64,000 bases of DNA from Pedobacter yonginensis (GCF_003173595.1 NZ_QGNZ01000002.1:434001-498000), one strand, 5' to 3'; shown: positions 9,986 through 18,846, counted from the first letter of the stretch. Numbers and translations are program-made. The notes: generated from the sequence alone by a model not told the origin.

Positions 9986-10342
9986 ATGCTTAAAACAGCA
10001 ACACCAATACTCGCCTCCTTAAATGCAGAAGAAACCATAACCTTCTATACCGAAAAGTTAGGGTTTAAATTCCATAACAATTGGGATGGATATTTAATTT
10101 TTAGCAAAGATGAAATTGGCATACACCTTTGGCCTACTGATGATGAGCGTATCCCTAAAAATACGGGTTGCTATATTTATGTAACGCAAGTAGATGAATT
10201 ATATCGAGAATACGCCCAACAAAACATAATACATCCCAACGGCAAACTGAAAAATATGCCTTGGGGCATGCGTCAATTTTCCATTTTAGACAATAACGGG
10301 AACATCATTCATTTTGGCGAAGATGTTTCGGAAAAACCTTAA
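9986..10342 (+). CDS. VOC (glyoxalase/bleomycin-resistance-like) protein
   Basis: The 118-residue protein has the paired beta-alpha-beta-beta-beta units of the vicinal oxygen chelate fold: ATPILASLNAEETITFYTEKLGFK at the start and MRQFSILDNNGNIIHFGE at the end, the latter holding the conserved D-x-x-G-N strand. Such small stand-alone VOC proteins bind bleomycin-type compounds or act as metal-dependent lyases or dioxygenases. Nothing here decides between these. It is probably cotranscribed with the upstream acetyltransferase. Confidence 0.8.
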   Translation: MLKTATPILASLNAEETITFYTEKLGFKFHNNWDGYLIFSKDEIGIHLWPTDDERIPKNTGCYIYVTQVDELYREYAQQNIIHPNGKLKNMPWGMRQFSILDNNGNIIHFGEDVSEKP

Positions 10343-10485
10343 ACCTTAATACAAAAATGAGCCAATTAAAAGATCTACCCAATAATATTTTTAGTTCATC
10401 CCAAAGTTGAACCCATATCTTAAAAATTTACTCAAAAATCGTCCTAAATCAACTATAATTATTACAAAATACAAGCAGAAATGCC

Positions 10486-10517
10486 TTTGGTTTCAATGCG
10501 ATTAATAATTATATTTG
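10486..10517 (+). promoter_or_regulatory. Bacteroidota sigma-ABfr promoter of pdhB
   Basis: TTTG at 10486-10489 and TATATTTG at 10510-10517 are separated by 20 bases, which matches the TTTG-N19/20-TAnnTTTG consensus of the Bacteroidota housekeeping sigma factor. The predicted transcript start (about 10523) lies 15 bases before the pdhB ATG. Confidence 0.75.
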
Positions 10518-10538
10518 CCACCGTTATTAAAATTTACA

Positions 10539-11525
10539 ATGAGAGAAATCCAATTTAGAGAAGCACTACGCGAAGCCATGAGCGAAGAAATGCGTAAAGA
10601 TGACCGCGTTTTTTTATTAGGTGAAGAAGTAGCAGAATATAACGGTGCGTACAAAGTTAGTCAAGGCATGCTTGAAGAATTTGGTGCGAAACGTATAATT
10701 GATACCCCAATTGCAGAATTAGGTTTCGCAGGTATAGCAACAGGAGCTGCAACAGCTGGTCTTGTTCCAATTGTAGAGTTCATGACATTCAACTTCTCAT
10801 TAGTAGCGATTGACCAAATCATTAATGGTGCAGCTAAAATTTTATCAATGAGTGGTGGTCAGTTCTCTTGCCCTATGGTTTTTCGTGGCCCAACAGGTAA
10901 CGCCGGTCAATTAGGCGCACAACACTCTCAAAATTTTGAAAACTGGTTTGCCAACACGCCAGGTTTAAAGGTAGTAGTTCCATCTACGCCTTACGATGCA
11001 AAAGGATTATTAAAACAATCCATCATCGATCAAGACCCTGTTATTTTCATGGAGTCTGAGGTGATGTACGGCGATAAAGGAGATGTTCCGGCAGAAGAAT
11101 ACTACATCGAGTTGGGGAAAGCAAACGTAACTAAAGAAGGTACAGATGTAACCATTGTAACTTTTGGTAAAATGTTAACCCGTGTGGTAAATCCAGCTGT
11201 AGAAGAATTAACCAAAGAAGGCATCAATGTTGAAGTAATTGATTTGCGTACAGTTCGCCCGATTGATTATGCTACAATCATCAATTCAGTTAAAAAAACA
11301 AACCGTTTAGTGGTAGTAGAAGAAGCATGGCCATTGGCATCGCTTTCAGGCGAAATTGCTTTCATGGTTCAAAAACATGCTTTCGATTATTTAGACGCAC
11401 CAGTTTTACGCATTACTTGTGCTGATGTTCCACTTCCTTACTCACCAACTTTAATTGCAGCTAGCTTGCCAAATGCAGAACGCGTGGTTAAGGCAGTAAA
11501 AGAAGTGATGTACGTTAAAAAATAA
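10539..11525 (+). CDS. pdhB: Pyruvate dehydrogenase E1 component, beta subunit
   Basis: With the alpha subunit this forms the thiamine-diphosphate enzyme that decarboxylates pyruvate and passes the acetyl group to E2 lipoate. The 328-residue product begins MREIQFREALREAMSEEMRKD, and shows LGEEVAEYNGAYKVSQGML, TPIAELGFAGIATGAA, FRGPTGNAGQLGAQHSQ and IDLRTVRPID, all standard for E1 beta. The ATG at 10539 is chosen because the family begins there and a consensus promoter lies just upstream; an earlier TTG at 10515 falls inside the promoter/start region. The gene stands alone: no pdhA is adjacent. A terminator follows at 11562. Confidence 0.93.
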   Translation: MREIQFREALREAMSEEMRKDDRVFLLGEEVAEYNGAYKVSQGMLEEFGAKRIIDTPIAELGFAGIATGAATAGLVPIVEFMTFNFSLVAIDQIINGAAKILSMSGGQFSCPMVFRGPTGNAGQLGAQHSQNFENWFANTPGLKVVVPSTPYDAKGLLKQSIIDQDPVIFMESEVMYGDKGDVPAEEYYIELGKANVTKEGTDVTIVTFGKMLTRVVNPAVEELTKEGINVEVIDLRTVRPIDYATIINSVKKTNRLVVVEEAWPLASLSGEIAFMVQKHAFDYLDAPVLRITCADVPLPYSPTLIAASLPNAERVVKAVKEVMYVKK

Positions 11526-11561
11526 TTACCTCGTCTTCTATTTCTTGAAGAAAGAATATAT

Positions 11562-11592
11562 AAATCCTCCAGAGCAATTTGGGGGATTTTTT
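11562..11592 (+). terminator. Intrinsic terminator after pdhB
   Basis: AAATCCTCC and GGGGGATTT pair over nine positions (one wobble) around a 10-base loop and run into seven T residues. Confidence 0.8.
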
Positions 11593-11606
11593 TATACCCT
11601 TTTATG

Positions 11607-11626
11607 GGTACGTGAAGCCACGCACC
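11607..11626. repeat. REP-like palindrome, family A copy 1
   Basis: GGTACGTG-AAGC-CACGCACC, an 8-4-8 hairpin with seven of eight pairs. The same layout recurs at 24370, 24410, 38509 and, more weakly, 49585. It lies between the pdhB terminator and the DUF1801 pseudogene. Confidence 0.6.
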
Positions 11627-11803
11627 AAGCCAAAAACAGCAATCGCTATTTTACCCGCCCCCACGAACAATCTTGTAAAAGACATTCTATTATGCTTAAA
11701 TGCGCATTTCCAAAAAAAATAACGTCTGCAATGCACAACATTGATAAAACATACAAATAATTATTTCATATTTTTTGTAATTTCATGGCAGTTTTAAAAA
11801 CAT

Positions 11804-12175
11804 ATGGAACAACCAAAACCAGAAAACATCGATCAATACATCGGGAATTTTCCTTTGGAAACCCAAAAGTAATTGCAGCACATTCGCGAAACAATTCATC
11901 AAGCTGTTCCTCATGCAACTGAGGTAATTAGCTATGGTATGCCTGCCTTTAAACAACATGGAATTTTAGTTTATTTTGCCGGTTATGCAAAACACATTGG
12001 TTTTTATCCAACAGGCGCGGGCATAGAAGCTTTTAAACACGAATTTGAAAATTATAAATGGAGTAAAGGCGCTGTTCAGTTTCCTTTAGATCAACCGCTT
12101 CCCCTTGATTTGATTACCCGAATCACCAAGTTTAAGGCAGCGCGAGATTTGGAGAAAAAAGCCAAAAAGAAATAA
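11804..12175 (+). pseudogene. DUF1801 (YdhG/YobT-like) protein gene with in-frame stop
   Basis: An ATG at 11804 opens MEQPKPENIDQYIGNFPLETQK, then a TAA at 11870-11872 interrupts, and the same frame resumes with LQHIRETIHQAVPHATEVISYGMPAFKQ through to a stop at 12173-12175. Both parts together make one normal DUF1801 protein of about 123 codons. A single base change of a Leu TTA to TAA would explain it. A truncated product could start at the TTG directly after the stop, but that lacks the conserved N-terminal helix. The molecular role of the family is unknown. It could also be a sequencing error. Confidence 0.8.
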
Positions 12176-12375
12176 ACGGATCATAGTCGCCTTGCATAAA
12201 ACCAAATTATTACGCTACCAACCTCAGAAAAATTGGCCTTAACGCCTCAACCTCATAATCAATTTGTAATTGTAAATTTTTAAACAGTTGTTGGTTAATC
12301 CTTAAGCGATAAAATATCAACAGCTGAAAAATCTTTGCAAAATCCTATTTAGCTTTACCCCTTTAATTTTAAATT

Positions 12376-14664
12376 ATGTTAACCCACCATACATTAATTG
12401 CCACCGAATTAAAGGTTGCAGAACAACAAGTAACAGCAACCATAAATCTGTTGGATGAAGGCGCAACAGTTCCATTTATTTCAAGATACAGAAAGGAAGC
12501 TACAGGAAGTTTAGACGAAGTTCAGGTTGCAGCAATTCGAGATAGAATGTTGCAATTACGCGATTTAGATAAACGCAGAGAAGCCATTTTAAAATCGATG
12601 ACCGAACTGGGCAAATTAACGCCTGAACTTGAAAAACTAATAAACGAAGCGGAAACCATTTCCCGATTAGAAGACATTTACCTACCCTATAAGCCGAAAC
12701 GTAAAACTCGAGCGTCAGTAGCAAAGGAAAAAGGTTTGGAGCCCTTAGCCTTACAAATCTTCGATCAGCAAAATTTTGATTTAGAGGCTATTGCTGAAGG
12801 GTTTATAGATTCAGAAAAAGGCGTTAATTCTTTAGACGAAGCTTTAGCAGGAGCGAGAGACATTATTGCTGAGCTAATTTCAGAAAATGCAGAAGCTCGT
12901 ACCAAAATGCGTAAGTACTTCCAAGAAAAATCTGTTTTTAAAACCGAAGTAATAAAAGGGAAAGAAGAAGAAGGTATAAAATATAAAGACTATTTCGAAT
13001 GGACTGAACCTGTTAAAACAGCAGCTTCTCATCGGGTTTTAGCTATGCGCCGTGGCGAAAAAGAGCTCATTTTAAGGATGGATGCTTTACCGCCAGCTGA
13101 TGACGCGATTGCGCTTTTGGAAAACCAGTTTATTTTAGGCAACAACGCCGCATCAAAACAAGTTCAGCAAGCTTTGGAGGATGGATATAAACGCTTATTG
13201 GAACCTGCGATGGAAACCGAACTTCGGGTATTAACCAAACAAAAAGCCGATGAAGAAGCCATCCGTGTGTTTGCCGAAAATGCTCGTCAACTCTTGTTGG
13301 CCGCACCAATGGGGCAAAAAAATGTATTGGCTATAGATCCTGGTTTCCGTACGGGTTGCAAAGTTGTTTGTTTAGATAAGCAAGGTCAGCTATTAGAAAA
13401 CACTGCAATTTATCCGCATACCGGGCAAGGCAATGTAAAAAATGCTGAAGCTACGATACAAACGCTATGTAAAAAATATGATGTTGAAGCCATTGCCATT
13501 GGCAACGGAACAGCAGGTAGAGAAACCGAAGCTTTTGTGCGTGGTTTAAACCTGCCGAACATTACCATTGTAATGGTTAACGAAAGTGGTGCTTCTATTT
13601 ATTCGGCATCTGATGTGGCCAGAGAAGAATTCCCAACACAAGACATCACCGTGCGTGGCGCAGTTTCCATCGGCCGAAGATTGATGGATCCATTAGCAGA
13701 ATTGGTGAAAATTGATCCAAAATCCATTGGCGTAGGTCAATACCAGCACGATGTAGATCAAAATAAATTGCAGGCCAGCTTAGATGATACCGTTATTAGC
13801 GCTGTAAATGCCGTTGGTGTTGAGTTAAACACGGCCTCAAAACAAATTTTAGCCTACGTATCTGGTTTAGGGCCAACCTTAGCTCAAAACATTGTGGATT
13901 ACAGAAATACACATGGCGCTTTCAAAAACCGCGAAAGCTTAAAGAAAGTGCCACGTTTGGGCGATAAGGCTTATGAGCAAGCAGCCGGTTTCTTGCGCAT
14001 CCGAAATGCAGAAAACGTATTGGATACCAGTGGCGTACACCCAGAGCGTTATAATGTGGTAGATAAGATGGCGAAAGATTTAGGCACTACAGTATCGGTA
14101 TTGATGAAAGATCCCGAACTACAGAAAAAAATTAAACCACAACAGTACATCACTTCAGAAATCGGTTTACCCACACTTAACGATATTTTAAAAGAGCTTG
14201 CAAAACCGGGCCGCGATCCACGAGAGCAATTTGAAGCCTTTAGCTTTACAGATGGCGTTAACGAAATCACTGATTTAAGAATTGGAATGAAATTACCCGG
14301 TATTGTAACCAACATTACCAATTTTGGGGCATTTGTAGATATTGGTGTTCATCAAGATGGTTTGGTTCATACCAGTCAATTGGCCAATAAATTTGTGGCG
14401 AATCCAAATGATATTGTAAAGGTTCACCAAAAGGTTGAAGTAACCGTGATGGAGGTTGATGCCGCTCGCAAAAGGATTTCACTCTCTATGAAAACCGAAA
14501 ACAGCCCTAAAGCTAAAGAACAAGGTAAAAAAGGGGCAGAAAAACCTAAGCAAGATTTTAAGCCAAATCATCAAAAACAAAATTTTAAACCTAAGCAAGA
14601 GCAGAAAAATGCTGATGGCGACCTACAAGAAAAACTGGCAAAACTGAAGGGAATGTTTAAATAG
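12376..14664 (+). CDS. tex: Tex-family RNA-binding transcription accessory protein
   Basis: The 762-residue protein has the full Tex order: N-terminal Tex helical region (about 5-200), YqgF/RNase H-like domain starting near 316 (NVLAIDPGFRTGCKVV), helix-hairpin-helix segment at about 487-560 (LAYVSGLGPTLAQNIVDYR, KVPRLGDKAYEQAAGFLRI) and an S1 RNA-binding domain at about 637-710 (GMKLPGIVTNITNFGAFVDIG). A lysine/glutamine-rich tail of about 45 residues follows. Tex proteins bind nucleic acid and affect transcription and, in some bacteria, toxin expression and stress survival. A strong terminator follows. Confidence 0.95.
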   Translation: MLTHHTLIATELKVAEQQVTATINLLDEGATVPFISRYRKEATGSLDEVQVAAIRDRMLQLRDLDKRREAILKSMTELGKLTPELEKLINEAETISRLEDIYLPYKPKRKTRASVAKEKGLEPLALQIFDQQNFDLEAIAEGFIDSEKGVNSLDEALAGARDIIAELISENAEARTKMRKYFQEKSVFKTEVIKGKEEEGIKYKDYFEWTEPVKTAASHRVLAMRRGEKELILRMDALPPADDAIALLENQFILGNNAASKQVQQALEDGYKRLLEPAMETELRVLTKQKADEEAIRVFAENARQLLLAAPMGQKNVLAIDPGFRTGCKVVCLDKQGQLLENTAIYPHTGQGNVKNAEATIQTLCKKYDVEAIAIGNGTAGRETEAFVRGLNLPNITIVMVNESGASIYSASDVAREEFPTQDITVRGAVSIGRRLMDPLAELVKIDPKSIGVGQYQHDVDQNKLQASLDDTVISAVNAVGVELNTASKQILAYVSGLGPTLAQNIVDYRNTHGAFKNRESLKKVPRLGDKAYEQAAGFLRIRNAENVLDTSGVHPERYNVVDKMAKDLGTTVSVLMKDPELQKKIKPQQYITSEIGLPTLNDILKELAKPGRDPREQFEAFSFTDGVNEITDLRIGMKLPGIVTNITNFGAFVDIGVHQDGLVHTSQLANKFVANPNDIVKVHQKVEVTVMEVDAARKRISLSMKTENSPKAKEQGKKGAEKPKQDFKPNHQKQNFKPKQEQKNADGDLQEKLAKLKGMFK

Positions 14665-14707
14665 ATCAACCCATCATCATTTGGAGTTGAATATAATCAG
14701 AATTAAT

Positions 14708-14743
14708 AAAGGCAGTTTTCATGAGCGAAAACTGCCTTTTTTT
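14708..14743. terminator. Bidirectional intrinsic terminator after tex
   Basis: AAAGGCAGTTTTC (14708-14720) and GAAAACTGCCTTT (14727-14739) are a perfect 13-pair stem with a six-base loop followed by a T run on the plus strand. The reverse strand also ends in TTTATTAATT, so it may end the convergent MscS gene too. Confidence 0.9.
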
Positions 14744-14806
14744 ATATTTCAGGCTGCTCAAAATGGAATCTTTTCACTAAAATTCTTTTTGATAACTGAT
14801 ACAACC

Positions 14807-15886
14807 TTACATATTGGTAAACTTATCTTTATACTCCAACCTTGTTTTTGGCAGGCTTTCTGGGAAGTTCGTTTGGATAAATGTGATCATAGCCTCCCTA
14901 ACCATACACCTTAAATCAAAAGCTCTAGACGAATTAGAAGCACTCATTAAAAATCGAATTTCAATGGAACCATCTTTATTGGTATCCGTAACTTGAACAA
15001 CATTCACACGTTTATCCCAAAGCGGACTATCGTTTAAAAGCCGAGTCAATTCTTGACGTAAAGGTTCGATTGGAATGGTGTAATCCATATAAAGAAAAAC
15101 CGTCCCAAGCAAATCTGCCGACACTCGTGTCCAGTTTTGAAATGGTTTTTCAATAAAATAAGTAATGGGTAAAATTAATCTACGTTGATCCCAGATACTT
15201 ACCACCACATAAGTTAAAGTAATCTCTTCTACTCTGCCCCACTCCCCTTCAACAATCAAAACATCATCAATGCGTATGGGCTGTGTAAAAGCAATTTGAA
15301 AACCCGCCAACAAATTCCCTAACGATTTCTGAGCGGCAAAACCAATAATGATTCCACCAATACCCACCCCGGTAAGCAGTCCCGCACCAATTTTACGCAT
15401 GCTTTCGAAGCTCAATAAAATTATGGCCGCTGTAATTAAAATAATTAGGGAAACCACAAATTTTCGAACAAATTGCAGTTGGGTTCTAATCTTTCGTTCC
15501 TTTAAATTATTTTCTTTATTTAAATCATATTTTAAGAAAAAGTAGTCTTCAAGTACATCAATAATACGAATAAGAATCAGTGCAAATGTGGCAGTTAAGG
15601 CTACCTCCAATGTCTTTGTTATGGGTATGCGATAAACCACATCCATTTTCATTAAGGATAAAGAAAAGTTTAAAAACAAGAGTGGAATAAACACTCCAAC
15701 AGGATGCCTTAAATGTTTTATAGTAGATTTAATGACGATTGAATCCCACCACTTAGAAAGCAATAGAAAAAGCTTATGAATGAGAAACTTAGCCAGCATC
15801 CCCACTAGTACGGCAATAATTCCAATAATTACATTCTTAACAAACAAAGGAATTGGGTAACCGAAAAAATGGTCGAGATACTGCAT
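14807..15886 (-). CDS. MscS-family mechanosensitive ion channel
   Basis: The 359-residue protein has about four to five hydrophobic segments in the first 200 residues, the last being the glycine/alanine-rich pore helix (AGLLTGVGIGGIIIGFAAQKSLGNLLAGFQIAF). The MscS beta domain follows with IRIDDVLIVEGEWGRVEEITLTYVVV and IWDQRRLILPITYF. It should gate ion and solute release from the inner membrane upon tension. The extra N-terminal helices make it longer than E. coli MscS (286). The stop lies 70 bases from the tex terminator; pnuC is divergent. Confidence 0.9.
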   Translation of the reverse strand: MQYLDHFFGYPIPLFVKNVIIGIIAVLVGMLAKFLIHKLFLLLSKWWDSIVIKSTIKHLRHPVGVFIPLLFLNFSLSLMKMDVVYRIPITKTLEVALTATFALILIRIIDVLEDYFFLKYDLNKENNLKERKIRTQLQFVRKFVVSLIILITAAIILLSFESMRKIGAGLLTGVGIGGIIIGFAAQKSLGNLLAGFQIAFTQPIRIDDVLIVEGEWGRVEEITLTYVVVSIWDQRRLILPITYFIEKPFQNWTRVSADLLGTVFLYMDYTIPIEPLRQELTRLLNDSPLWDKRVNVVQVTDTNKDGSIEIRFLMSASNSSRAFDLRCMVREAMITFIQTNFPESLPKTRLEYKDKFTNM

Positions 15887-16036
15887 AAAAAATTTGTTGG
15901 TTAATTACATGGGCGATTTACCCAAGCAATAACTAAACAACAACATTTTACATTTTGTTTGTTTGCGTAATTTTCCAATCAACTAATATTTTAATACATT
16001 AGATTTTTCAATTAAAAAAGCACACAACTAAACAGA

Positions 16037-16699
16037 ATGGATTTTTTCAATAGCCAGAGTATTTTTTTTACAATATTGGATTACAAAATGAGTTATTTGG
16101 AATTTTTCGCTGTAATTACAGGAATCATTTCAGTCATTTTATCAGCAAAAGCAAGTATTTGGAGTTGGCCGGTTGGTATCGTTAACGTCTTTTTATCGGC
16201 CTTTTTTTATTACCAAATTCAACTCTATCCAGACATGTTTTTAATGGTTTTCTTTTTTGCAACCAACATTATGGGTTGGTACAGATGGGCGAATCCGAAA
16301 CCAGAAGAACAGGATAAAAAAAAGGAATTGAGAATCAGCTTTATGCCACGCAAACACTTTATAATTTTATTAGTGGTTGGAATACTGGGCACATTTTTAA
16401 TCGGAACGTTGGCAAGTAAGCTCCACACTTGGTTGCCATTGCTGTTTAGCATACCCAGTGCCTACCCTTTTATAGATTCGTTCATTTTGGTTATGAGTGT
16501 AATTACTACTTTTTTAATGATCCAAAAAAGAATAGAATGTTGGATAATTTGGCTACTTATTGATGTTGTTGCTACCTATTTATATTTTTTAAAAGGCGCC
16601 AAGTTTTTCGGGATTGAATACTTCATCTTTACTATAATTGCCGGCTTTGCCTTATGGAATTGGATTAAAGAATATAGAGGATATTCAAAAGTAGCATGA
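16037..16699 (+). CDS. pnuC: PnuC-type nicotinamide riboside transporter
   Basis: PnuC channels take up nicotinamide riboside down its gradient, with phosphorylation inside as the trap. The 220-residue protein is mostly hydrophobic with about seven membrane segments and carries the tryptophan-rich strands of the family (IWSWPVGIVN, NIMGWYRWANP, IIWLLIDVVATYLYF). The long N terminus (FFTILDYKMSYLEFFAVITG) agrees with the ATG at 16037; an internal ATG at 16088 is a weaker option. It overlaps nadR by four bases (ATGA), so uptake and the phosphorylating enzyme are translationally coupled. I see no riboswitch in the 150 bases upstream. Confidence 0.9.
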   Translation: MDFFNSQSIFFTILDYKMSYLEFFAVITGIISVILSAKASIWSWPVGIVNVFLSAFFYYQIQLYPDMFLMVFFFATNIMGWYRWANPKPEEQDKKKELRISFMPRKHFIILLVVGILGTFLIGTLASKLHTWLPLLFSIPSAYPFIDSFILVMSVITTFLMIQKRIECWIIWLLIDVVATYLYFLKGAKFFGIEYFIFTIIAGFALWNWIKEYRGYSKVA

Positions 16700-17676
16700 G
16701 AAGGGGTTTAGTAATTGGAAAATTTATGCCCATTCATAACGGGCACATCTCATTGATTAACTTTGCTGCTGCTCAGTGTGATGAACTAATCGTATCGATG
16801 AGCTATACCCCTCAAGATCCGGTAAATCCTGAAATGCGATTTGAATGGATTAATGAAATTTTCAAAAACCATCCTAAAATTAAGCCTGCCATTATAGTTG
16901 ATGACTTTGACGATGATAGGCTTGTTTTGCAGGAGCGCACTCGCATTTGGGCTAATAAAATGAGTGAAGTGTATCCAGAGATTCATGTTCTGTTTAGCTC
17001 TGAGGATTATGGCGAATCATTTGCAATCAGCCTCCAGGCAGAACACGTATTATTCGACCAGGCCAGAACGCTAACTCCAATTTCAGCAACCCTTGTGAGA
17101 ACAAGCCCCTTTAAATACTGGGATTTCATCCCTAAGGAAGTTAGACAGCACTACGTAAAGAAAATTTGTTTGTACGGCCCAGAAAGTACAGGAAAATCTA
17201 CGCTTGCAGAAAAAATGGCTTTGCATTACCATACCGAATTCGTGCCAGAGGTGGCCCGGGAATTGATCAGCTCCAATGATATCACCGTTGAAGATATCAT
17301 CAAAATCGGATACGCACAAACGGAACGGGTAAAAGAGAAAACCAAAATAGCAAACAAGATTCTTTTTTGTGATACTGATCTAATTACCACAAAAATTTAT
17401 TCAGCACATTATCTTAACCAAGTACCTCGCATTTTAGATGAGTTGGAAAGTGAAATTACTTACGATTTATATTTGTTGTTGGATATTGATGTAGAATGGG
17501 TTGCAGACCATTTGAGGGATTTTGGCGATAAACGTTTAGAAATGTTTAACCGCTTTAAAACTGAATTGGATACACGTGGTATAAATTACATTATAATAAG
17601 TGGAAATTACGAAGAACGGGAAGCCAAGATAATCGCTATTGTTGATTCGATACTGAATAATGTGAGTTCGGGATAA
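16696..17676 (+). CDS. nadR: NadR-like bifunctional NMN adenylyltransferase / ribosylnicotinamide kinase
   Basis: The 326-residue protein has an N-terminal nucleotidyltransferase domain with HNGH at 14-17 and a later ISATLVR (about 129-135), then a kinase domain with Walker A GPESTGKST at 161-169. It should phosphorylate nicotinamide riboside to NMN and adenylate NMN to NAD. The N-terminal helix-turn-helix repressor domain of enterobacterial NadR is absent, so this form is an enzyme only. It overlaps pnuC by four bases, which fits a closed uptake-and-trap pathway for NAD salvage. Confidence 0.92.
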   Translation: MRRGLVIGKFMPIHNGHISLINFAAAQCDELIVSMSYTPQDPVNPEMRFEWINEIFKNHPKIKPAIIVDDFDDDRLVLQERTRIWANKMSEVYPEIHVLFSSEDYGESFAISLQAEHVLFDQARTLTPISATLVRTSPFKYWDFIPKEVRQHYVKKICLYGPESTGKSTLAEKMALHYHTEFVPEVARELISSNDITVEDIIKIGYAQTERVKEKTKIANKILFCDTDLITTKIYSAHYLNQVPRILDELESEITYDLYLLLDIDVEWVADHLRDFGDKRLEMFNRFKTELDTRGINYIIISGNYEEREAKIIAIVDSILNNVSSG

Positions 17677-17683
17677 CAAAACA

Positions 17684-17760
17684 CCCTGAACGAAATTCAG
17701 AACTACCTTCTACAGCCATCTTTTAAGAGTTGTCCGTCATGCTGAATTTATTTCAGTATC
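17684..17760. repeat. Inverted doublet of REP-like palindrome, family B
   Basis: Two small hairpins sit 41 bases apart in opposite orientation: CCCTGAA-CGAAA-TTCAG (17684-17700, minus-like) and CGTCATGCTGAATTTATTTC (from 17736, plus-like). A similar inverted pair lies at 38571-38650. Confidence 0.6.
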
Positions 17761-17852
17761 TTAATGGATATTAATTTGCTTTCTCCTTTCTACCGTAGGG
17801 CTTAACCCAAACTCACGTTGAATCAGAATGAAGTTTGATACGGCCACATTAT

Positions 17853-18095
17853 CTATATTTTGCCATTATATAAATCCCAAATCGGAAAACACATTTCAAA
17901 ATCATTCCATTCGATATCACCAAATTCGAGATTAAAATCTTTAAAATTCGCCAAATCTAGATATTTTCTAGACATGGGATTATTTGATGATTTTAAGAAA
18001 TGTTCAAAATCAATTACCTGATTTAAGCCGTCAGAAAATTCGAAAGCAATTTTATAATCTTTTAGATATTCCGCTTTAATAATCTCTATAACCAT
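17853..18095 (-). CDS. DUF2442 domain protein
   Basis: The 80-residue protein has the DUF2442 pattern: a strand-rich opening (IIKAEYLKDYKIAFEFSDGLNQVIDF), then FLKSSNNPMSRKYLDLANFKDFNLEFGDIEWND and FPIWDLYNGKI. No enzymatic function is known. Members often sit next to DUF4160 genes, as here, where a broken DUF4160 gene lies three bases upstream on the same strand. With the partner disrupted its role is uncertain; it may be an orphan. Confidence 0.8.
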   Translation of the reverse strand: MVIEIIKAEYLKDYKIAFEFSDGLNQVIDFEHFLKSSNNPMSRKYLDLANFKDFNLEFGDIEWNDFEMCFPIWDLYNGKI

Positions 18096-18097
18096 TG

Positions 18098-18399
18098 CTA
18101 TATTTTTTTTGTTATTACCTCTGTGTGCACTGGCTTATTATAAACAAAATAATCAATCCACTTGATAACGATATCTTCTCTGAATGCCTCGACAAAAACT
18201 TGAAAATTCTTTAAATTTTTGAATCTAAAGGTCTTTTACCTTATACTTCAGAAATGATAATCTCTTTAAAAGTACCATTAACGAATATAATTTCCGCCTT
18301 ACTCTCCATACCTTGATATTTTCCATGCACATGAATTGGCTCATGCTCGTTAGAATAAAAAAGGATTATGAGACCCAAATATTCGTATAGTTTTGGCAT
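18098..18399 (-). pseudogene. DUF4160 protein gene, broken by a stop and a frameshift
   Basis: Reading leftward from ATG at 18399, 52 codons give a clean DUF4160 N terminus (MPKLYEYLGLIILFYSNEHE, then PIHVHGKYQGMESKAEII). A TAA at 18243-18241 interrupts; the same frame continues with GKRPLDSK and then loses phase at an A5 run near 18220. The shifted frame resumes with KNLKNFQVFVEAFREDIVIK and WIDYFVYNKP, ending at a TAG at 18100-18098. Together the pieces make a full ~100-residue DUF4160 protein. Two separate lesions make a sequencing error unlikely. The gene abuts the intact DUF2442 gene. Confidence 0.8.
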
Positions 18400-18815
18400 T
18401 AAACAAATATGATCAAAACCTTATTATTAATTATCGATAAAAAAGTAAAAATGATTTTGCTTAAGAGAAATCAAAACAAAAGGAATATCAAGCGATATTA
18501 CATTAATAGCCAAGCTATTTCAGTATGTTTAATCTTTAAATTAAATAAACCCTTTTACGGCTAAACATCTCACAACCCTTATATCTTACACAACCCTTGC
18601 CAGCTAAACGGGATTGCAGCGGTATCCTTTTTTGTTAATCGTCCGTTAAAGCCGGCATTAGCGCTCACAAAAAAGATTTAGCGCAAAGCCCGACCGGAGC
18701 CTACAAATGCAGTACTGTCTTTGCTTTACCTATCTTGAATAAGAAACTCAACTTCAAGCGCTCAATTAAAACAAATCGTAAACTCCAATAATCGAAATTT
18801 TTTTCTCTTCAACTG
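18400..18815. other. Intergenic region upstream of the rplM promoter
   Basis: No coding sequence is apparent in roughly 420 bases. The left two thirds is AT-rich and plain. From 18609 to 18692 there is a long imperfect hairpin (see separate entry). The right end leads into the rplM promoter. Confidence 0.6.
18609..18692. repeat. ~84-base imperfect hairpin element
   Basis: CGGGATTGCAGCGGTATCC plus TTTTTTGT on the left matches the reverse complement of ACAAAAAAGATTTAGCGC plus AAAGCCCG on the right, with an inner GTTAATCG...CCGGCATTAGCG stem. The shape and base content recall structured intergenic repeats common in Sphingobacteriaceae. It lies about 125 bases upstream of the rplM promoter and is not part of that transcript. 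Confidence 0.5.
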
Positions 18816-18846
18816 TTTGATAATAAAAGTATTTCATCTATCTTTG
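18816..18846 (+). promoter_or_regulatory. Promoter of the rplM-rpsI-rpsB cluster
   Basis: TTTG at 18816-18819 and TATCTTTG at 18839-18846 are separated by exactly 19 bases, a full match to the Bacteroidota housekeeping consensus. The predicted start is near 18852, giving a leader of about 50 bases before the GTG start of rplM. Confidence 0.85.

Noticed and set aside
11545..11760. 71-codon open frame after pdhB
   Set aside because: It runs through the pdhB terminator and a REP-like palindrome and has no protein-like conservation.
15887..16036. Thiamine or NAD riboswitch upstream of pnuC
   Set aside because: No conserved aptamer core could be recognised in the 150 bases.
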